43,397 bases of DNA from Mesostigma viride (taxonomy: Eukaryota; Streptophyta; Mesostigmatophyceae; Mesostigmatales; Mesostigmataceae), in contig RPFO01002336.1 in NCBI GenBank assembly GCA_009746045.1, positions 1 to 43,397 on the forward strand, in the 5' to 3' direction. The notes beneath the pieces were generated by a model. It searched no databases. It saw only the letters and a program-made list of their open reading frames with translations, and had not been told where the DNA came from. How positions within the stretch are numbered: position 1 is the stretch's first letter; each line of letters opens with the position of its first letter. The translations under genes were made by a program, and so were the position numbers. Positions 16,373 through 24,933 of this stretch are shown here, piece by piece.

Positions 16373-16912
16373 ATGACGCGCTGCGGTGCCACCACGGCGC
16401 AGGGAGTGAAATGCAAGAGACGCGCAACGGCCGGGTCGGAACGCTGTTCCGTGCACCGGAAGCCGACGATGGGAACGGCTCCAGGACCGGAGCCACTGCC
16501 ACGAAGAGAAGGAGGGGCCCCCCCGCGCCTCCAAGACGCCGTGGACGTGTTCACGCAGTTCCTGGAGAGCATCAAGGAGTACGACACGGTGCACCCGCAA
16601 GCCAGAGCGCCCGCCCCCCTTCCCCGCCACCACCACCCCCTCCCGCGGCGTACCCCCCCGACGATGACGATGCACCCCGCGGTCGTTGACCTGTCGGGCG
16701 ACGACTCGGTGGTGTACGCCAAGCTGTCCGAGGATCCTGTGACCGACGGCGAGATGCGGAAGTTGGCGGCGGCACGGGCCCTCACGATGGGCCCGCGACA
16801 CGCGATGCAGAGTTACGTCAGCCCCCCGGTGGTCGACCCCCTTGGCCTGACGAACTGCGTGACGTTTTTCATGCCCCGGAAAGCGGGCAACGGCAGGCGG
16901 CGGCGCCGCTAG
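16373..16912 (+). CDS. C-x9-C-x10-C-x2-H zinc-motif protein with Pro-rich middle
   Basis: 179 residues. The N-terminus MTRCGATTAQGVKCKRRATA ... CSVH is the short zinc motif shared with the genes at 1448, 23486 and 35289. A proline-rich stretch (APAPLPRHHHPLPRRTPP) follows, and the last 80 residues end in a basic tail (KAGNGRRRRR). GTATAG lies 10 bases before the ATG. Probably a nucleic-acid- or protein-binding factor; no specific function is claimed. It is tail-to-tail with the endonuclease gene at 16918. Confidence 0.65.
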   Translation: MTRCGATTAQGVKCKRRATAGSERCSVHRKPTMGTAPGPEPLPRREGGAPPRLQDAVDVFTQFLESIKEYDTVHPQARAPAPLPRHHHPLPRRTPPTMTMHPAVVDLSGDDSVVYAKLSEDPVTDGEMRKLAAARALTMGPRHAMQSYVSPPVVDPLGLTNCVTFFMPRKAGNGRRRRR

Positions 16913-16917
16913 AATCG

Positions 16918-17388
16918 CTACAGGTCCTGAGGGGGCAGGGCGCACGCAGGGCTCGCGTGCCTGTCCAGGTACTCCGGGGGGAAGGTGAGCGAGGGCGGGG
17001 GGAACCCCTCGTCCTCGCACTCCCACCTGGTCTCTAGGTTGTATCCGAGCTTCAGTATCTGCCACTCCTTCCACTTGGTGCGCATGTACACCTCGATGTT
17101 GGCCTTCCCCTTGTCGCGGTGGAGGTCAAAGAGGGGGAACCGGTCCGGGTTCGCGTGCCAGTAGTCGCCGTGGTACTCGAACACGGTGGGAGGATGGGTG
17201 TCGGCACTGAACCCGTCCACGAACAGCTTGTACCCCGTCTGGGTGCGCAGGACGACCTCGCCACCGTTGCGCGCGTGCTGGATCTTGATGGAGCGGTGCC
17301 TCTCGATGTCCTGCAGCCACCGGATGGACTTGGGGAGAAACGACGCGGCTATCACTCCGGGGCGAATGAGACTCATAACTTGTTTCAT
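16918..17388 (-). CDS. PD-(D/E)XK / Vsr-like endonuclease
   Basis: The protein has 156 residues from ATG 17388, preferred because it follows the AT-rich TTACAAAAA; an in-frame ATG at 17433 gives 171. Motifs: TGYKLFVDGF, then TVFEYHGDYWHANPDRF (the E-x-H-G-x-Y-W-H signature of Vsr-type and homing endonucleases), IEVYMRTKWKEWQILKLGYNLETRWECE. Such enzymes cut DNA at mismatches or defined sites, and in viruses they are often selfish homing nucleases. No GIY-YIG or HNH partner domain is visible. It is divergent from the BRO-like gene. Confidence 0.75.
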   Translation of the reverse strand: MKQVMSLIRPGVIAASFLPKSIRWLQDIERHRSIKIQHARNGGEVVLRTQTGYKLFVDGFSADTHPPTVFEYHGDYWHANPDRFPLFDLHRDKGKANIEVYMRTKWKEWQILKLGYNLETRWECEDEGFPPPSLTFPPEYLDRHASPACALPPQDL

Positions 17389-17480
17389 TTTTTGTAATAA
17401 ACACGAGACTTTTTTGCGCAACCAGGCGGCCATGCGCGTTCATCCGTGGCCTATTTTGTCTCGTAAGCAGTACCCCGACC

Positions 17481-18328
17481 ATGTCTTCAGTCATCCGTTA
17501 CCTCGCCCCAGAGACGGGGCAGACGACGACCCGCAGTTCGCGGGCAAGATCCGGGTGACGGAGGATGGCAGGATTTCGGTTTATGACGCCATGGCCGCAA
17601 TCGGCATTTCACAACCCAAAGTGTACTGGTTGCGCCTTGGGAAGGAGCACCCAGCAGAGGTTACAACCTGTAACCTCTGGAAATTTCCAGGGGAAAGACA
17701 GCGAGACACCCCCGTAACCGATCGTAAGGGTTTGACGCAGATCATAATGCTACTCCCCGGCAAGATAGCTGCCAAGTTCCGCGACAAGGTGGCGGTGCTG
17801 CTGGAGCGCTACCTGGATGCGGACCGCTCCCTGGCAGAAGACATTTTGAGACGCGCACATGAGCGCGACGGGGCCGTGGCGAACCTCCAAGAGCACCCTC
17901 GCGTCAAGAGTTGCGAATCCACCAAGGAGCTTAACAACGCCATTAAGCAGTACTCGGACAGGCACGAGGGGTGCGGGGTGCTGTACCCCGCCGTGCACGA
18001 TATCAACAACCTGGCGGTCACCGGCAAGACCGCCAGGCAGCTCAAGGCCGCCTACTCGGCTAAGGCGCACGGGTCCTCGCGCGACCTTAACAGCAAGGTG
18101 CAGAGTGCCGCCATGTTCTTTCTGCAGTGGAGCGAGGCCGACAAGATCGCCAGGACGGGCGCCAACCCCGTGGAGGTGGCAAAGAGGTCCCGGGCTTTGT
18201 TTGAGCCCGTGTTCAGGGCGGACGGATTGCACGAGTCGACCGCCGACGGGGCGTGCATCAAGGAGAACGCGAAGGTCATGCGCCTGAACCAGGAGGCGCG
18301 GAGAGAGGCCGCTAGGATTGCCGTTTAA
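17481..18328 (+). CDS. BRO-N-like protein, paralogue of the gene at 24934; one apparent frameshift
   Basis: The start MSSVIRYLAP matches the SALQSYLAP region of the paralogue. At the CCCC of 17506-17509 one base is missing, after which RDGADDDPQFAGKIRVTEDG continues in line with the paralogue's DIFAGKIRVTPDG. The BRO-N-like core contains TPVTDRKGLTQIIMLLPGK and RDKVAVLLERYLDADRSLAEDI. The C-terminal half (VKSCESTKELNNAIKQY ... NNLAVTGKTARQLK) is also shared. BRO proteins bind DNA and often occur as multigene families in insect and algal DNA viruses. It may regulate viral or host transcription; no target can be deduced. The uncorrected frame is open from 17186. Confidence 0.7.
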
Positions 18329-18400
18329 TAGTGTTTGATAAACATTTTATAAAGCACCAGAATTTCCTGTGCACGTTTAATAAACACAAAATTATTCGCT

Positions 18401-18910
18401 CTACTCCAAGATGTTGTCCCCGTTGATGTAGGTCCCGCGGTTGCCGCGGTGCACCACCGTGAAGGAGGCGTAGGGGAGGACGGAGTTGTCGGGCTGCGTG
18501 TCTCCCAGGAGGGTGAGGGCGTACCGCTCGTAGTCCGGGAGCGTGGAGTACACGCTGCGGACTTTCCCGAGCCGGTTCACGATCTCGTCGTTCAGCTGCC
18601 CGAGCAGCTTCCACACGGTCGACATGGACCCCTCGTGGACGGCGCGGCGCTCCAGGTAGCTGGCGTCGCTGCGTGCCTCGTACACGGAGCGGGCGGTTTG
18701 CAGTACCTCGTCCTCGGGCACGTCCACGCCCCACGAGGCGCGAGCGGTGTCCGCGATGTTGCGGATGTTGCCGGGTTGGAACAGCTCGGAGAAGAGCGGG
18801 AACATCTGGGCGGCGAGCGCGTCGTCCCCGGGCCTGGCGAAGGCCCGGGACGTCCCGCCCGCTATCGACACGTATTGGCCGGGGTTTGGTACGTTCTCAA
18901 CGGGATACAT
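18401..18910 (-). CDS. Hypothetical protein, 169 residues
   Basis: An intact soluble protein starting MYPVENVPNPGQYVSIAGG, mostly helical, with a C-terminal YASFTVVHRGNRGTYINGD segment. There are no cysteines and no known motif. It is divergent from the resolvase: the two starts are about 37 bases apart across the AT-rich CATTTTATATTACGG, so both promoters overlap. Compact and well preserved, so probably a conserved virus protein, but I do not recognise it. Confidence 0.6.
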   Translation of the reverse strand: MYPVENVPNPGQYVSIAGGTSRAFARPGDDALAAQMFPLFSELFQPGNIRNIADTARASWGVDVPEDEVLQTARSVYEARSDASYLERRAVHEGSMSTVWKLLGQLNDEIVNRLGKVRSVYSTLPDYERYALTLLGDTQPDNSVLPYASFTVVHRGNRGTYINGDNILE

Positions 18911-18947
18911 TTTATATTACGGTATGATATATTTTGGCGCCCCGAAG

Positions 18948-19544
18948 ATGACCATCATCCTGAGCTTCGACGTGGGGATCGCCAACCTGGCGTACTGCAT
19001 GGTCCAGCGGACGGAGGGCGAGGGCAACCCGTACGCCAACAACCTGCCGTTCGAGATCCTGCAGTGGGAGGTGATCGACCTGAACGCGGCCACGCTGGAG
19101 GAGGCGTGCCGCAACCTCCCCCGCGAGCTTCACCGCCGCATGGGTGTTCTCGGGGTGGCGGACCGCGTGGTGATCGAGCGGCAGACCAAGTCCAACGTGA
19201 AGATGAAGGTGATCAGCCACGTGATCCAGTCGTTCTTCGAGACGCACATGCTCTACCAGGGGGGGGCGATGAGGGTGGAGTTCTCTTCCCCCCACAAGAA
19301 GCTGGGAGTCTACACGGGCCCGGCGATCACGTGCACCCTGAAGAACAACTACCGCCGCAACAAGCGCCTGGCCATCGACCACACGCAGAAGATCCTGGAG
19401 AAGTACCCCGTGTTCATGTCCTACTTCCACATGCTCTCCAAGAAGGACGACGCGGCCGACGCGCTCTTGCACGCGCTGGTGTGCCTGAACGAGGAGCGCC
19501 CCCCCCCACCGCTGCCCCCCCCGGCCCGCGAGGTGGACCTGTGA
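18948..19544 (+). CDS. Holliday junction resolvase, poxvirus A22 / RuvC-like
   Basis: The protein has 198 residues from ATG 18948; ATG 18924 would add MIYFGAPK. The RNase H-fold catalytic acids are visible: ILSFDVGIANLAY (first Asp), DRVVIERQTKSN (Glu), KKDDAADALLHAL (C-terminal Asp pair). This is the A22-type resolvase of large DNA viruses, which cuts four-way junctions and concatemers formed during replication. A Pro-rich tail ends the protein. The YqaJ nuclease gene follows after 32 bases, suggesting a recombination cluster. Confidence 0.88.
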   Translation: MTIILSFDVGIANLAYCMVQRTEGEGNPYANNLPFEILQWEVIDLNAATLEEACRNLPRELHRRMGVLGVADRVVIERQTKSNVKMKVISHVIQSFFETHMLYQGGAMRVEFSSPHKKLGVYTGPAITCTLKNNYRRNKRLAIDHTQKILEKYPVFMSYFHMLSKKDDAADALLHALVCLNEERPPPPLPPPAREVDL

Positions 19545-19576
19545 CGCGCTTAGCGGACGGGAATAATGGGCGGTAT

Positions 19577-20443
19577 ATGGACGAGATACATCATTCCATG
19601 GCTACCGAGGAGATCGCCGCGGAGGTCGAGATCCACCCGATCGTGAAGGCGCTGTTGAGCGTGAAGGCGGCCCCGCAGGGCTCCAAGGAGTGGCACGACA
19701 CGCGCGACAAGATGCTGACGGCCTCGGACGTCGCCGCCGCCATCGGGGCGAACCCGTACCAGAGCCCCGCGAAACTGTTGCGCAAGAAACTGGGCGACGA
19801 TCGGTTCGTGTTCAAGGGCAACGCGGCGACGAGACACGGCAACGAGAACGAGGAGGTGGCGGCCCAGGAGTACGAGCGCCGTACGGGGCACAAGTGCTAC
19901 CAGTTCGGTCTCATCCCCCACCCGCTCCACACGTGGCTTGGGGGCAGCCCGGACCGCATCACGTCCGACGGGATCCTGGTGGAGATCAAGTGCCCGCTGC
20001 GGCGTGAGATCAAGCACGAGATCCCGTCCTATTACTTGCCCCAGGTGCAGGTGCTGCTGGAGATTACCAACCTGGAGACGTGCCATTTCGTGCAGTTCCG
20101 CCCGGCGTCCACATGGAACGAGATGGAGCTGGACATCCTGGAGATCAGGCGGGACCGCGGGTGGTTCCGCAGCAAGCTCCCGATAATGCAGAAGTTCCGC
20201 GAGACGTGGGTGGAGGCCGCCGAGAACGGCGGGCTCAGTTACTTAGACAGGGGCGTGTTCGGCAACCCCAGCGGGTCGTCGGGTAGCGACGAGGACGCGC
20301 CGTCCAAGCGCAGGAAGACCACGGAGGTGGAGCTCGACGCGCCGTTTTTGTTCTTGGAGTCCAAGAGGGCCGTCCCGACTCCGCCTCACCACCCGGTGAT
20401 CCCCGCAGCGACCCTCAGCGAGCCCGTGGCCGCTCTCAATTGA
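19577..20443 (+). CDS. YqaJ-type (lambda exonuclease-like) recombinase nuclease
   Basis: The protein has 288 residues from ATG 19577; a second in-frame ATG lies at 19598. The YqaJ motifs are GSKEWHDTRDKMLTASDVAAAIG, GNENEEVAAQEYERRTGHKC, GGSPDRITSDGILVEIKCPL (catalytic D ... E-I-K) and SYYLPQVQVLLEIT. The enzyme would resect 5' ends of double-stranded DNA for single-strand annealing, as in phage and virus recombination. The C-terminal 70 residues are Ser/Asp- and Lys-rich and probably disordered, with a basic cluster (SKRRKTTE) that could act as a nuclear localisation signal. The open frame upstream of 19577 is antisense or out of frame with the resolvase and was not included. Confidence 0.88.
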   Translation: MDEIHHSMATEEIAAEVEIHPIVKALLSVKAAPQGSKEWHDTRDKMLTASDVAAAIGANPYQSPAKLLRKKLGDDRFVFKGNAATRHGNENEEVAAQEYERRTGHKCYQFGLIPHPLHTWLGGSPDRITSDGILVEIKCPLRREIKHEIPSYYLPQVQVLLEITNLETCHFVQFRPASTWNEMELDILEIRRDRGWFRSKLPIMQKFRETWVEAAENGGLSYLDRGVFGNPSGSSGSDEDAPSKRRKTTEVELDAPFLFLESKRAVPTPPHHPVIPAATLSEPVAALN

Positions 20444-20528
20444 TTGGCCGTAAGAGCTACAACGCGACCCGGTGCTCGCTTACAGCGGGAAAAAGATAAT
20501 GGCGGGCACTGGTATACTAGACGGAACC

Positions 20529-21265
20529 ATGGCGGCGGCGGGCAGCGGCAAGTACATGAACGTGAAGGTGGGCCAGGCGGTGGTGCTGACGGAGGAGCAG
20601 CACAAGGCGTTCCAGGAGACCGGGGTGATGCCCACCACGGCGGATGGGGGGGCGAGTCCGATCCCGGTGTCCTCCCCCTACTCGGCGACGGACCCGCCCA
20701 GCCCCCGCACGCCGCCAGCTGAGAGTGACAAGGAGGCCCCCCCGAGGCGCCCGGCGCTCCCGTGAAGCCCGCGAAGGAGGTGCAGGCGACGGCGGATCCG
20801 CCCCACCTGCACGTGGACGGCCAGCGGTTCGCGGTCGTGAGCATGGTGGTGCCCCCCCTCAGCAACCACATGGCGCTGAAGGTGCGCGGGGTGTTCGCGG
20901 ACGAGGAGAAGGCGGGCGAGCACGCGCGGGAGCTGATGAAGGCCGACCCGAATTTCGACATCTACGTGGTGAGCATGTACAACTGGCTGGTGCTGCCCCT
21001 CCCGGACGACCTGCGCGGGGACGTCAAGCACGAGTACGTGGACGACCGTCTGGGCAAGATCATGGGCCGGTACCACTCCGAGCGGGAGAAGTTCAAGCGG
21101 TTCAACGAGCAGCGGGCGCTGGCGACCAAGGAGGCGGGCGAGGCGGGCGAGGCGGGCGAGGTGCAGGCGGACGTGGCCGTGCCGACGGAGGTGCGCCTGG
21201 AGGCGCCGCCGGACGAGGTGGTGGGGTCCTCGTCGGCGCTCACGCTACCAACATCGACTGATTGA
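20529..21265 (+). CDS. Conserved large-virus protein (DUF5832-like), one apparent frameshift
   Basis: The start at ATG 20529 (MAAAGSGKYMNVKVGQAVVL) is 8 bases after TATACTAG; ATG 20499 is also in frame. After ESDKEA the seven-C run at 20737-20743 must gain one C, giving PPEAPGAPVKPAKEVQATAD and then the conserved part: FAVVSMVVPPLSNHMALKVRG, ADEEKAGEHARELMKADPNF, DIYVVSMYNWLVLPLPDD. That block resembles a family of unknown function shared by many giant viruses (I believe DUF5832). The tail has GEAGEAGEAGE repeats. The last 26 bases overlap the minus-strand gene that ends at 21240. Confidence 0.65.
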
Positions 21266-21544
21266 AGCCGCCGCCCATCGATCGGCCCGCGCTGACGCTC
21301 CCCCCCACGTCTCCCAAATCGTACGGGGCCGACGGGGCGAAGGAGACGGGGGCGGCGTAGTAGGCCGCGGTGGACGGGCCGCGGCGGGAGCGCCGCCAGA
21401 CCATGTACCCCCGATGGCGATGGCGACTATCGACAGGATGATCACGAGGTTCTTCAGGGGCAGCGCGGAATCGTTTCCGTCTCGCCGCCTCCTCTCGTTG
21501 TTGTTGTTCGCGTGGAATTGGCTTCCGTTGAACTGGACCGCCAT
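21240..21544 (-). CDS. Single-pass membrane protein, one apparent frameshift
   Basis: MAVQFNGSQFHANNNNERRR, a hydrophilic N-terminus, leads into LKNLVIILSIVAIAIGG, a transmembrane helix. At the five-C run 21408-21412 one base is missing; the corrected frame gives YMVWRRSRRGPSTAAYY and a Gly/Ser-rich tail ending FNQSMLVA at 21240. TTATTAG ends 9 bases before the ATG. It looks like a type III membrane protein and may be a virion component. No family is recognised. Confidence 0.55.
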
Positions 21545-21632
21545 GGTATATAACTAATAATGTCAATAAAATTCTTCTGGCTAGTCTGACGCATAAAAAA
21601 TCTGTGCAATTGTTAACGCGACCTTTACAAAA

Positions 21633-22769
21633 ATGAGACTCCTCGAGATGGGCCCAATGGAAGACACGAGTCCGGAAACACTCAAGGAAGAAAAAGAGAC
21701 TCGTCGTATAAGTCTCCCAAAAAGCGTTATCGACTACGTAGCAAGTCGACCGATGGCCACTCTCGTGCAAGAAATTATTGTTGGCAATGCTCCTTCTGAT
21801 ATCGCATTCCGGAACCAGCTAGACTTGGCGCTGACTTGGGAGAAGGAGCTCTCGGAATCGGAGTGGAGACTCCAGAAAAAGGCTAAGAACAGGGATCGGG
21901 ATTTCAACGACTCGCTGATAGGTGCTCAGCCTCGTCGCGCGATACTCAACTACGATCGAGTAAAGGAGGTGATACCGTCCGAAGTGAGGTCGGCACTCAT
22001 CGACCGAGACGTGCAGAGAATGCTGCATATTCGCAAATTGCTCGCCGAGTGGATGACGCGACAGGCCGAACTTCAAGAGCGCACAACAAGGGATGACGGT
22101 AGCAGGCTGACATCGAGTACGCGGTCGGCGCTCAGAAAGCAACTGCGGGACCTTGAGATCGTCATCAAAGAGAACATGGGTCGCGTGCTGGTCAACAAGA
22201 TGTCGAAGCGCATGGACGTGCTCGATAGCAAAATCGAGGAGATCCAAGCTCGCATAGTGCGCGAAAGGAAGAAACCCAACCCCGACCGAGCCAGCCTCGA
22301 GAGGATGCGACAACGCCAGGAAAAATTGTTCGCGGAGGAGCAGGCAGAGGTAGCCCGCCAGCAAGCTATGTGGGAGGCCCTCCCCCCAGCCCATCTAGCC
22401 AATCCAGCGGTTCATGCCCCCCTCGCGCTGTCTGAGAGAGGTCAGGAACGTGACGTACAGCAGGCGGTAAGCACACTAACAATGGCATCGGGGGACTTGG
22501 TGCCATTAAGAAATCAACAAATGATGCGGATGATCAGTCCGGAACTGGGTCTCGCGGGGGCGCGACCGAGGGCGCCGGAGCGTGCTCGCGAAGGCATCCG
22601 CAGATCGGGCCGGACGCAGCACGTGCCCGGGGAGATGTTCGATTTCGAAGAGGCCGAGAAAAAGGCCGAGAGGAAGGCCGCGAAGAAGAAGGGGTCGGAC
22701 GGGGCCGGTCCATCCCACCAGGTCAAGGCGCGGCGGTACCGCAAGAGGCGCGCGGCCACGAGGAGGTAG
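21633..22769 (+). CDS. Coiled-coil protein with basic C-terminus
   Basis: An intact 378-residue protein. Long charged helices are predicted at about residues 70-100 and 130-255 (for example QLRDLEIVIKENMGRVL and RIVRERKKPNPDRASLERM), with low Cys content. The last 60 residues are strongly basic (KKAERKAAKKKGSDG; RYRKRRAATRR), suggesting DNA binding or nuclear import. Base composition before about 22500 is less GC-rich than the neighbours. The function is unknown; a DNA-packing or core protein is possible but not shown. It ends 4 bases from the convergent gene at 22774. Confidence 0.65.
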   Translation: MRLLEMGPMEDTSPETLKEEKETRRISLPKSVIDYVASRPMATLVQEIIVGNAPSDIAFRNQLDLALTWEKELSESEWRLQKKAKNRDRDFNDSLIGAQPRRAILNYDRVKEVIPSEVRSALIDRDVQRMLHIRKLLAEWMTRQAELQERTTRDDGSRLTSSTRSALRKQLRDLEIVIKENMGRVLVNKMSKRMDVLDSKIEEIQARIVRERKKPNPDRASLERMRQRQEKLFAEEQAEVARQQAMWEALPPAHLANPAVHAPLALSERGQERDVQQAVSTLTMASGDLVPLRNQQMMRMISPELGLAGARPRAPERAREGIRRSGRTQHVPGEMFDFEEAEKKAERKAAKKKGSDGAGPSHQVKARRYRKRRAATRR

Positions 22770-22773
22770 GCGA

Positions 22774-23486
22774 CTATCCGCGACCGAACATGCGCCCGAA
22801 GAACCCCGTGCCGGACGCCTTTCCACGCCCCCTCGCCTGGGTCCGAGGCAAAGCCCGCGGTGCATTCCTGGCGGCCTCGATCTGCGCCCAGGCAGCCGCG
22901 TCCTCCTCGCGCGCACGGTCGTCGATGTACGGCGGCGGATCAGGCAATGCCCTCATCATGTCTTGCATGATCATCATCGACCTCTCTCTTTCCGGTTGCC
23001 TATCAACCGGGGGTGGTGCCCCCCAAGGGAGCTGTACCGTCACGTACTGCTCGATGTTTGGTAGCGTCTTTCTTTCCACCTTGGGGGCGGGAGGCGGGCC
23101 GCGCTCTTCTGGGCGCTTTCCCGCGCGACGATGCGCCTCTTCAATTCCGCGAAGGTATTTTGGGTGAACGGTTGGCTTCTGAACCACTCTAGGTCCTCCA
23201 AGCTCGGTCTGTCCCCCAACTTGGCATATTCGTACCATATCACGTCGGACGCGTCCGATTCTGGAACGAGAACCTCGTCAAGATCTGTGGGCATCACTAC
23301 TTGTGCGTTGATTTCATCCATGAACTCGTCCAAAGAGTCCGCATCGGCGACATCGTCGGCGCGCATCCTGTGCGCCCTCGGCGGCACTCGACGGCTCTTA
23401 CACGAATGCACCTTACACTTCCTGACCCGCCCCTTGGTCGCGTTCGAGCACCGCACCCCGCGTTTCGTGAGCGCGCTGCACCTCAT
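22774..23486 (-). CDS. C-x9-C-x10-C-x2-H zinc-motif protein, one apparent frameshift
   Basis: The N-terminus MRCSALTKRGVRCSNATKGR ... CKVH is the short zinc motif of this window, followed by basic CKSRRVPPRAHR and an acidic region. At the five-G run 23083-23087 one base is missing; restoring it joins SAARLPPP to KVERKTLPNIEQYVTVQLPW and on to a Gly/Arg tail (GFFGRMFGRG) at 22774, about 237 residues. TCTATCAG ends 8 bases before the ATG. The function is unknown; it probably binds nucleic acid. Confidence 0.65.
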
Positions 23487-23532
23487 TTACCGTCCTGATA
23501 GAAAATAAAATGTAATACAATCGATTGTGGCC

Positions 23533-23733
23533 ATGAGCGAGGATCCGTACGCGGACCTCTTCGCACGAGGATTCGCGAGCAATTTATCCGCCCTTGCGGT
23601 CCTCAATATCTGCAGATGGGTGAATCGTTGGTTGGCGTCACGTTCGGGCGGCGAGTGTTCTGGACGGGATTCGGACCCGCAACCTCTGGCTCATAAGGCC
23701 AGCGCTCTACCGGTTGAGCTACCAGAACGGTAG
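23533..23733 (+). CDS. Possible small protein overlapping the tRNA gene
   Basis: The ORF starts MSEDPYADLFARGFASNLSA with a hydrophobic helix (LSALAVLNICRWVNRWLA). Its last 25 codons are antisense to the tRNA-Ile gene, which makes the C-terminus doubtful; only the first 40 residues look protein-like. It may be a remnant. Confidence 0.25.
   Translation: MSEDPYADLFARGFASNLSALAVLNICRWVNRWLASRSGGECSGRDSDPQPLAHKASALPVELPER
23656..23728 (-). tRNA. tRNA-Ile, anticodon UAU
   Basis: A 73-base cloverleaf without intron. The acceptor GTTCTGG pairs perfectly with CCAGAAC, discriminator A. The D arm is GCTC/GAGC with GG in the loop; the anticodon stem CTGGC/GCCAG encloses CTTATGA, so the anticodon is UAU at 23695-23693. 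The T stem GCGGG/CCCGT closes with one G-U pair. Oddities are G at position 37 where isoleucine tRNAs usually have A, and C at position 55 in place of the usual T. CCA is not encoded. It would read the rare AUA codon. Confidence 0.9.
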
Positions 23734-23756
23734 GTTACACTGCAAAACAAACCACG

Positions 23757-24506
23757 ATGGATGGGACGGATGCAACAACCTCGATTTCGCCTGCGAGCGT
23801 GGACGCGGTGGACAGGGCATGGGCGGAGTCGACCTATGCGGACTACCTGGCCTTTAAGCGAGAGGAGCCCGGGTTCTGGGTGTTCTCCATGAGGCCGCGA
23901 GAGGGGATGGATGTCGATACGTCCAAAGACGTTCGTGTGCGGAAGTGCGATGGGCGCGTGCATCTAACAGCAACTGTGGTTGCCGCATCAAATGGAAAGA
24001 AGCGAAACGCCACCGCTTGGACACGATTGCTGAGGGGAAACGATAACAGGAACTCGCTCCTGAGTATTGTGACGACCTCCACCAATGAAGACCGAGGGGT
24101 ATGGGCTGACAGGAGCGTCCTCCCCGAAGTTCTCAACTGGATACGCAAAGCCCCACACGAGCAGGTGGAGAAACAAATCCAAGAGGAACTCGCAAGGAGC
24201 GTCAATGGCGAATGCGAAGTCCGATGCCTTCACGGATACATCGATATTGTGGCTTACGAGCCAAAGACAATCATAGAGGTGAAAGAGGTTCGCAGCTGGA
24301 TGACCGGAGTGGGCCAGCTGCTAATGTATGGACTGAACTTTCCACAACACGAGAAGAGGCTCCATCTTTTCGGATGCAAAAAAACGACGCGCCTGTCTAC
24401 TCATCAATACACCCTCATCAAGGAAGGGTGCAAGACAGTGGGCATCACTGTGACCACAGACCCCAGCATTGTGATCTCGAATAAGAGACGCCGTCAGTGC
24501 GCTTAA
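23757..24506 (+). CDS. KilA-N-like domain fused to PD-(D/E)XK nuclease
   Basis: 249 residues. The first half has FWVFSMRPREG, DVRVRKCDGRVHLTATVV and ATAWTRLLRG, then GVWADRSVLPEVLNWI, the order seen in KilA-N DNA-binding domains. The second half has VRCLHGYIDIVAYEPKTIIEVKEV, the D ... E-V-K nuclease motif, then GVGQLLMYGLNFPQHEKRLHLFG, characteristic of virus and algal nucleases of this group. It is probably a site-directed DNA endonuclease or a host-directed effector. It is preceded by the tRNA and followed by a truncated relative at 24545. Confidence 0.75.
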   Translation: MDGTDATTSISPASVDAVDRAWAESTYADYLAFKREEPGFWVFSMRPREGMDVDTSKDVRVRKCDGRVHLTATVVAASNGKKRNATAWTRLLRGNDNRNSLLSIVTTSTNEDRGVWADRSVLPEVLNWIRKAPHEQVEKQIQEELARSVNGECEVRCLHGYIDIVAYEPKTIIEVKEVRSWMTGVGQLLMYGLNFPQHEKRLHLFGCKKTTRLSTHQYTLIKEGCKTVGITVTTDPSIVISNKRRRQCA

Positions 24507-24544
24507 AACAGCAACTTTTTTATGTCGCATAATACCAAACAACA

Positions 24545-24877
24545 ATGGCTCTTAACACCGTCTCGAGCCCTTTCACGCACCCGCTTTTTATATTAGCTAG
24601 GGAAAACGATAAGCATTGGGTTTTCACTCTTCGATCTTTACCCGATTTTGTGGTAGATGAAACAAAGGAAATCAAAGTCCGTAAGCATGACAAACTGATT
24701 CTGGGCAAGGACCTAGCTGTGCCATGCCGCCTCCAATGGCAGGAAGCTATTCGAGAACTGGTGGCTATTCAAGAGGAACAGACAGGACATGAAAGACGAC
24801 CTGCTCCTGACCCGCCCCCTGAACCAGGCCAGATTCGAACGGGGCGGGGCGAAGCGGATCAAGTGCTGAGAATCTGA
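24545..24877 (+). CDS. Truncated relative of the KilA-N/nuclease gene
   Basis: 110 residues. KHWVFTLRSLPDFVVDETKE and IKVRKHDKLILGKDLAVPC align with FWVFSMRPREGMDVDTSKDV and VRVRKCDGRVHLTATVV of the gene just upstream. The nuclease half is absent, and the last 35 residues are low-complexity (PAPDPPPEPGQIRTGRGE). This looks like tandem duplication followed by truncation, or a stand-alone DNA-binding remnant. Confidence 0.5.
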   Translation: MALNTVSSPFTHPLFILARENDKHWVFTLRSLPDFVVDETKEIKVRKHDKLILGKDLAVPCRLQWQEAIRELVAIQEEQTGHERRPAPDPPPEPGQIRTGRGEADQVLRI

Positions 24878-24933
24878 TTATACAGCGAACAAAGATTATT
24901 TATTCTCATCGTTAAGCGCGCCCACTATACTAT

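Noticed and set aside
15831-17074. Minus-strand ORFs of 223 and 343 codons
   Set aside because: Arg/Pro-rich antisense of four small plus-strand genes and the nuclease; no motif.
18449-19576. In-frame upstream extension of the YqaJ gene
   Set aside because: It is antisense to the 18401-18910 gene and out of frame with the resolvase; Arg/Gly-rich shadow sequence.
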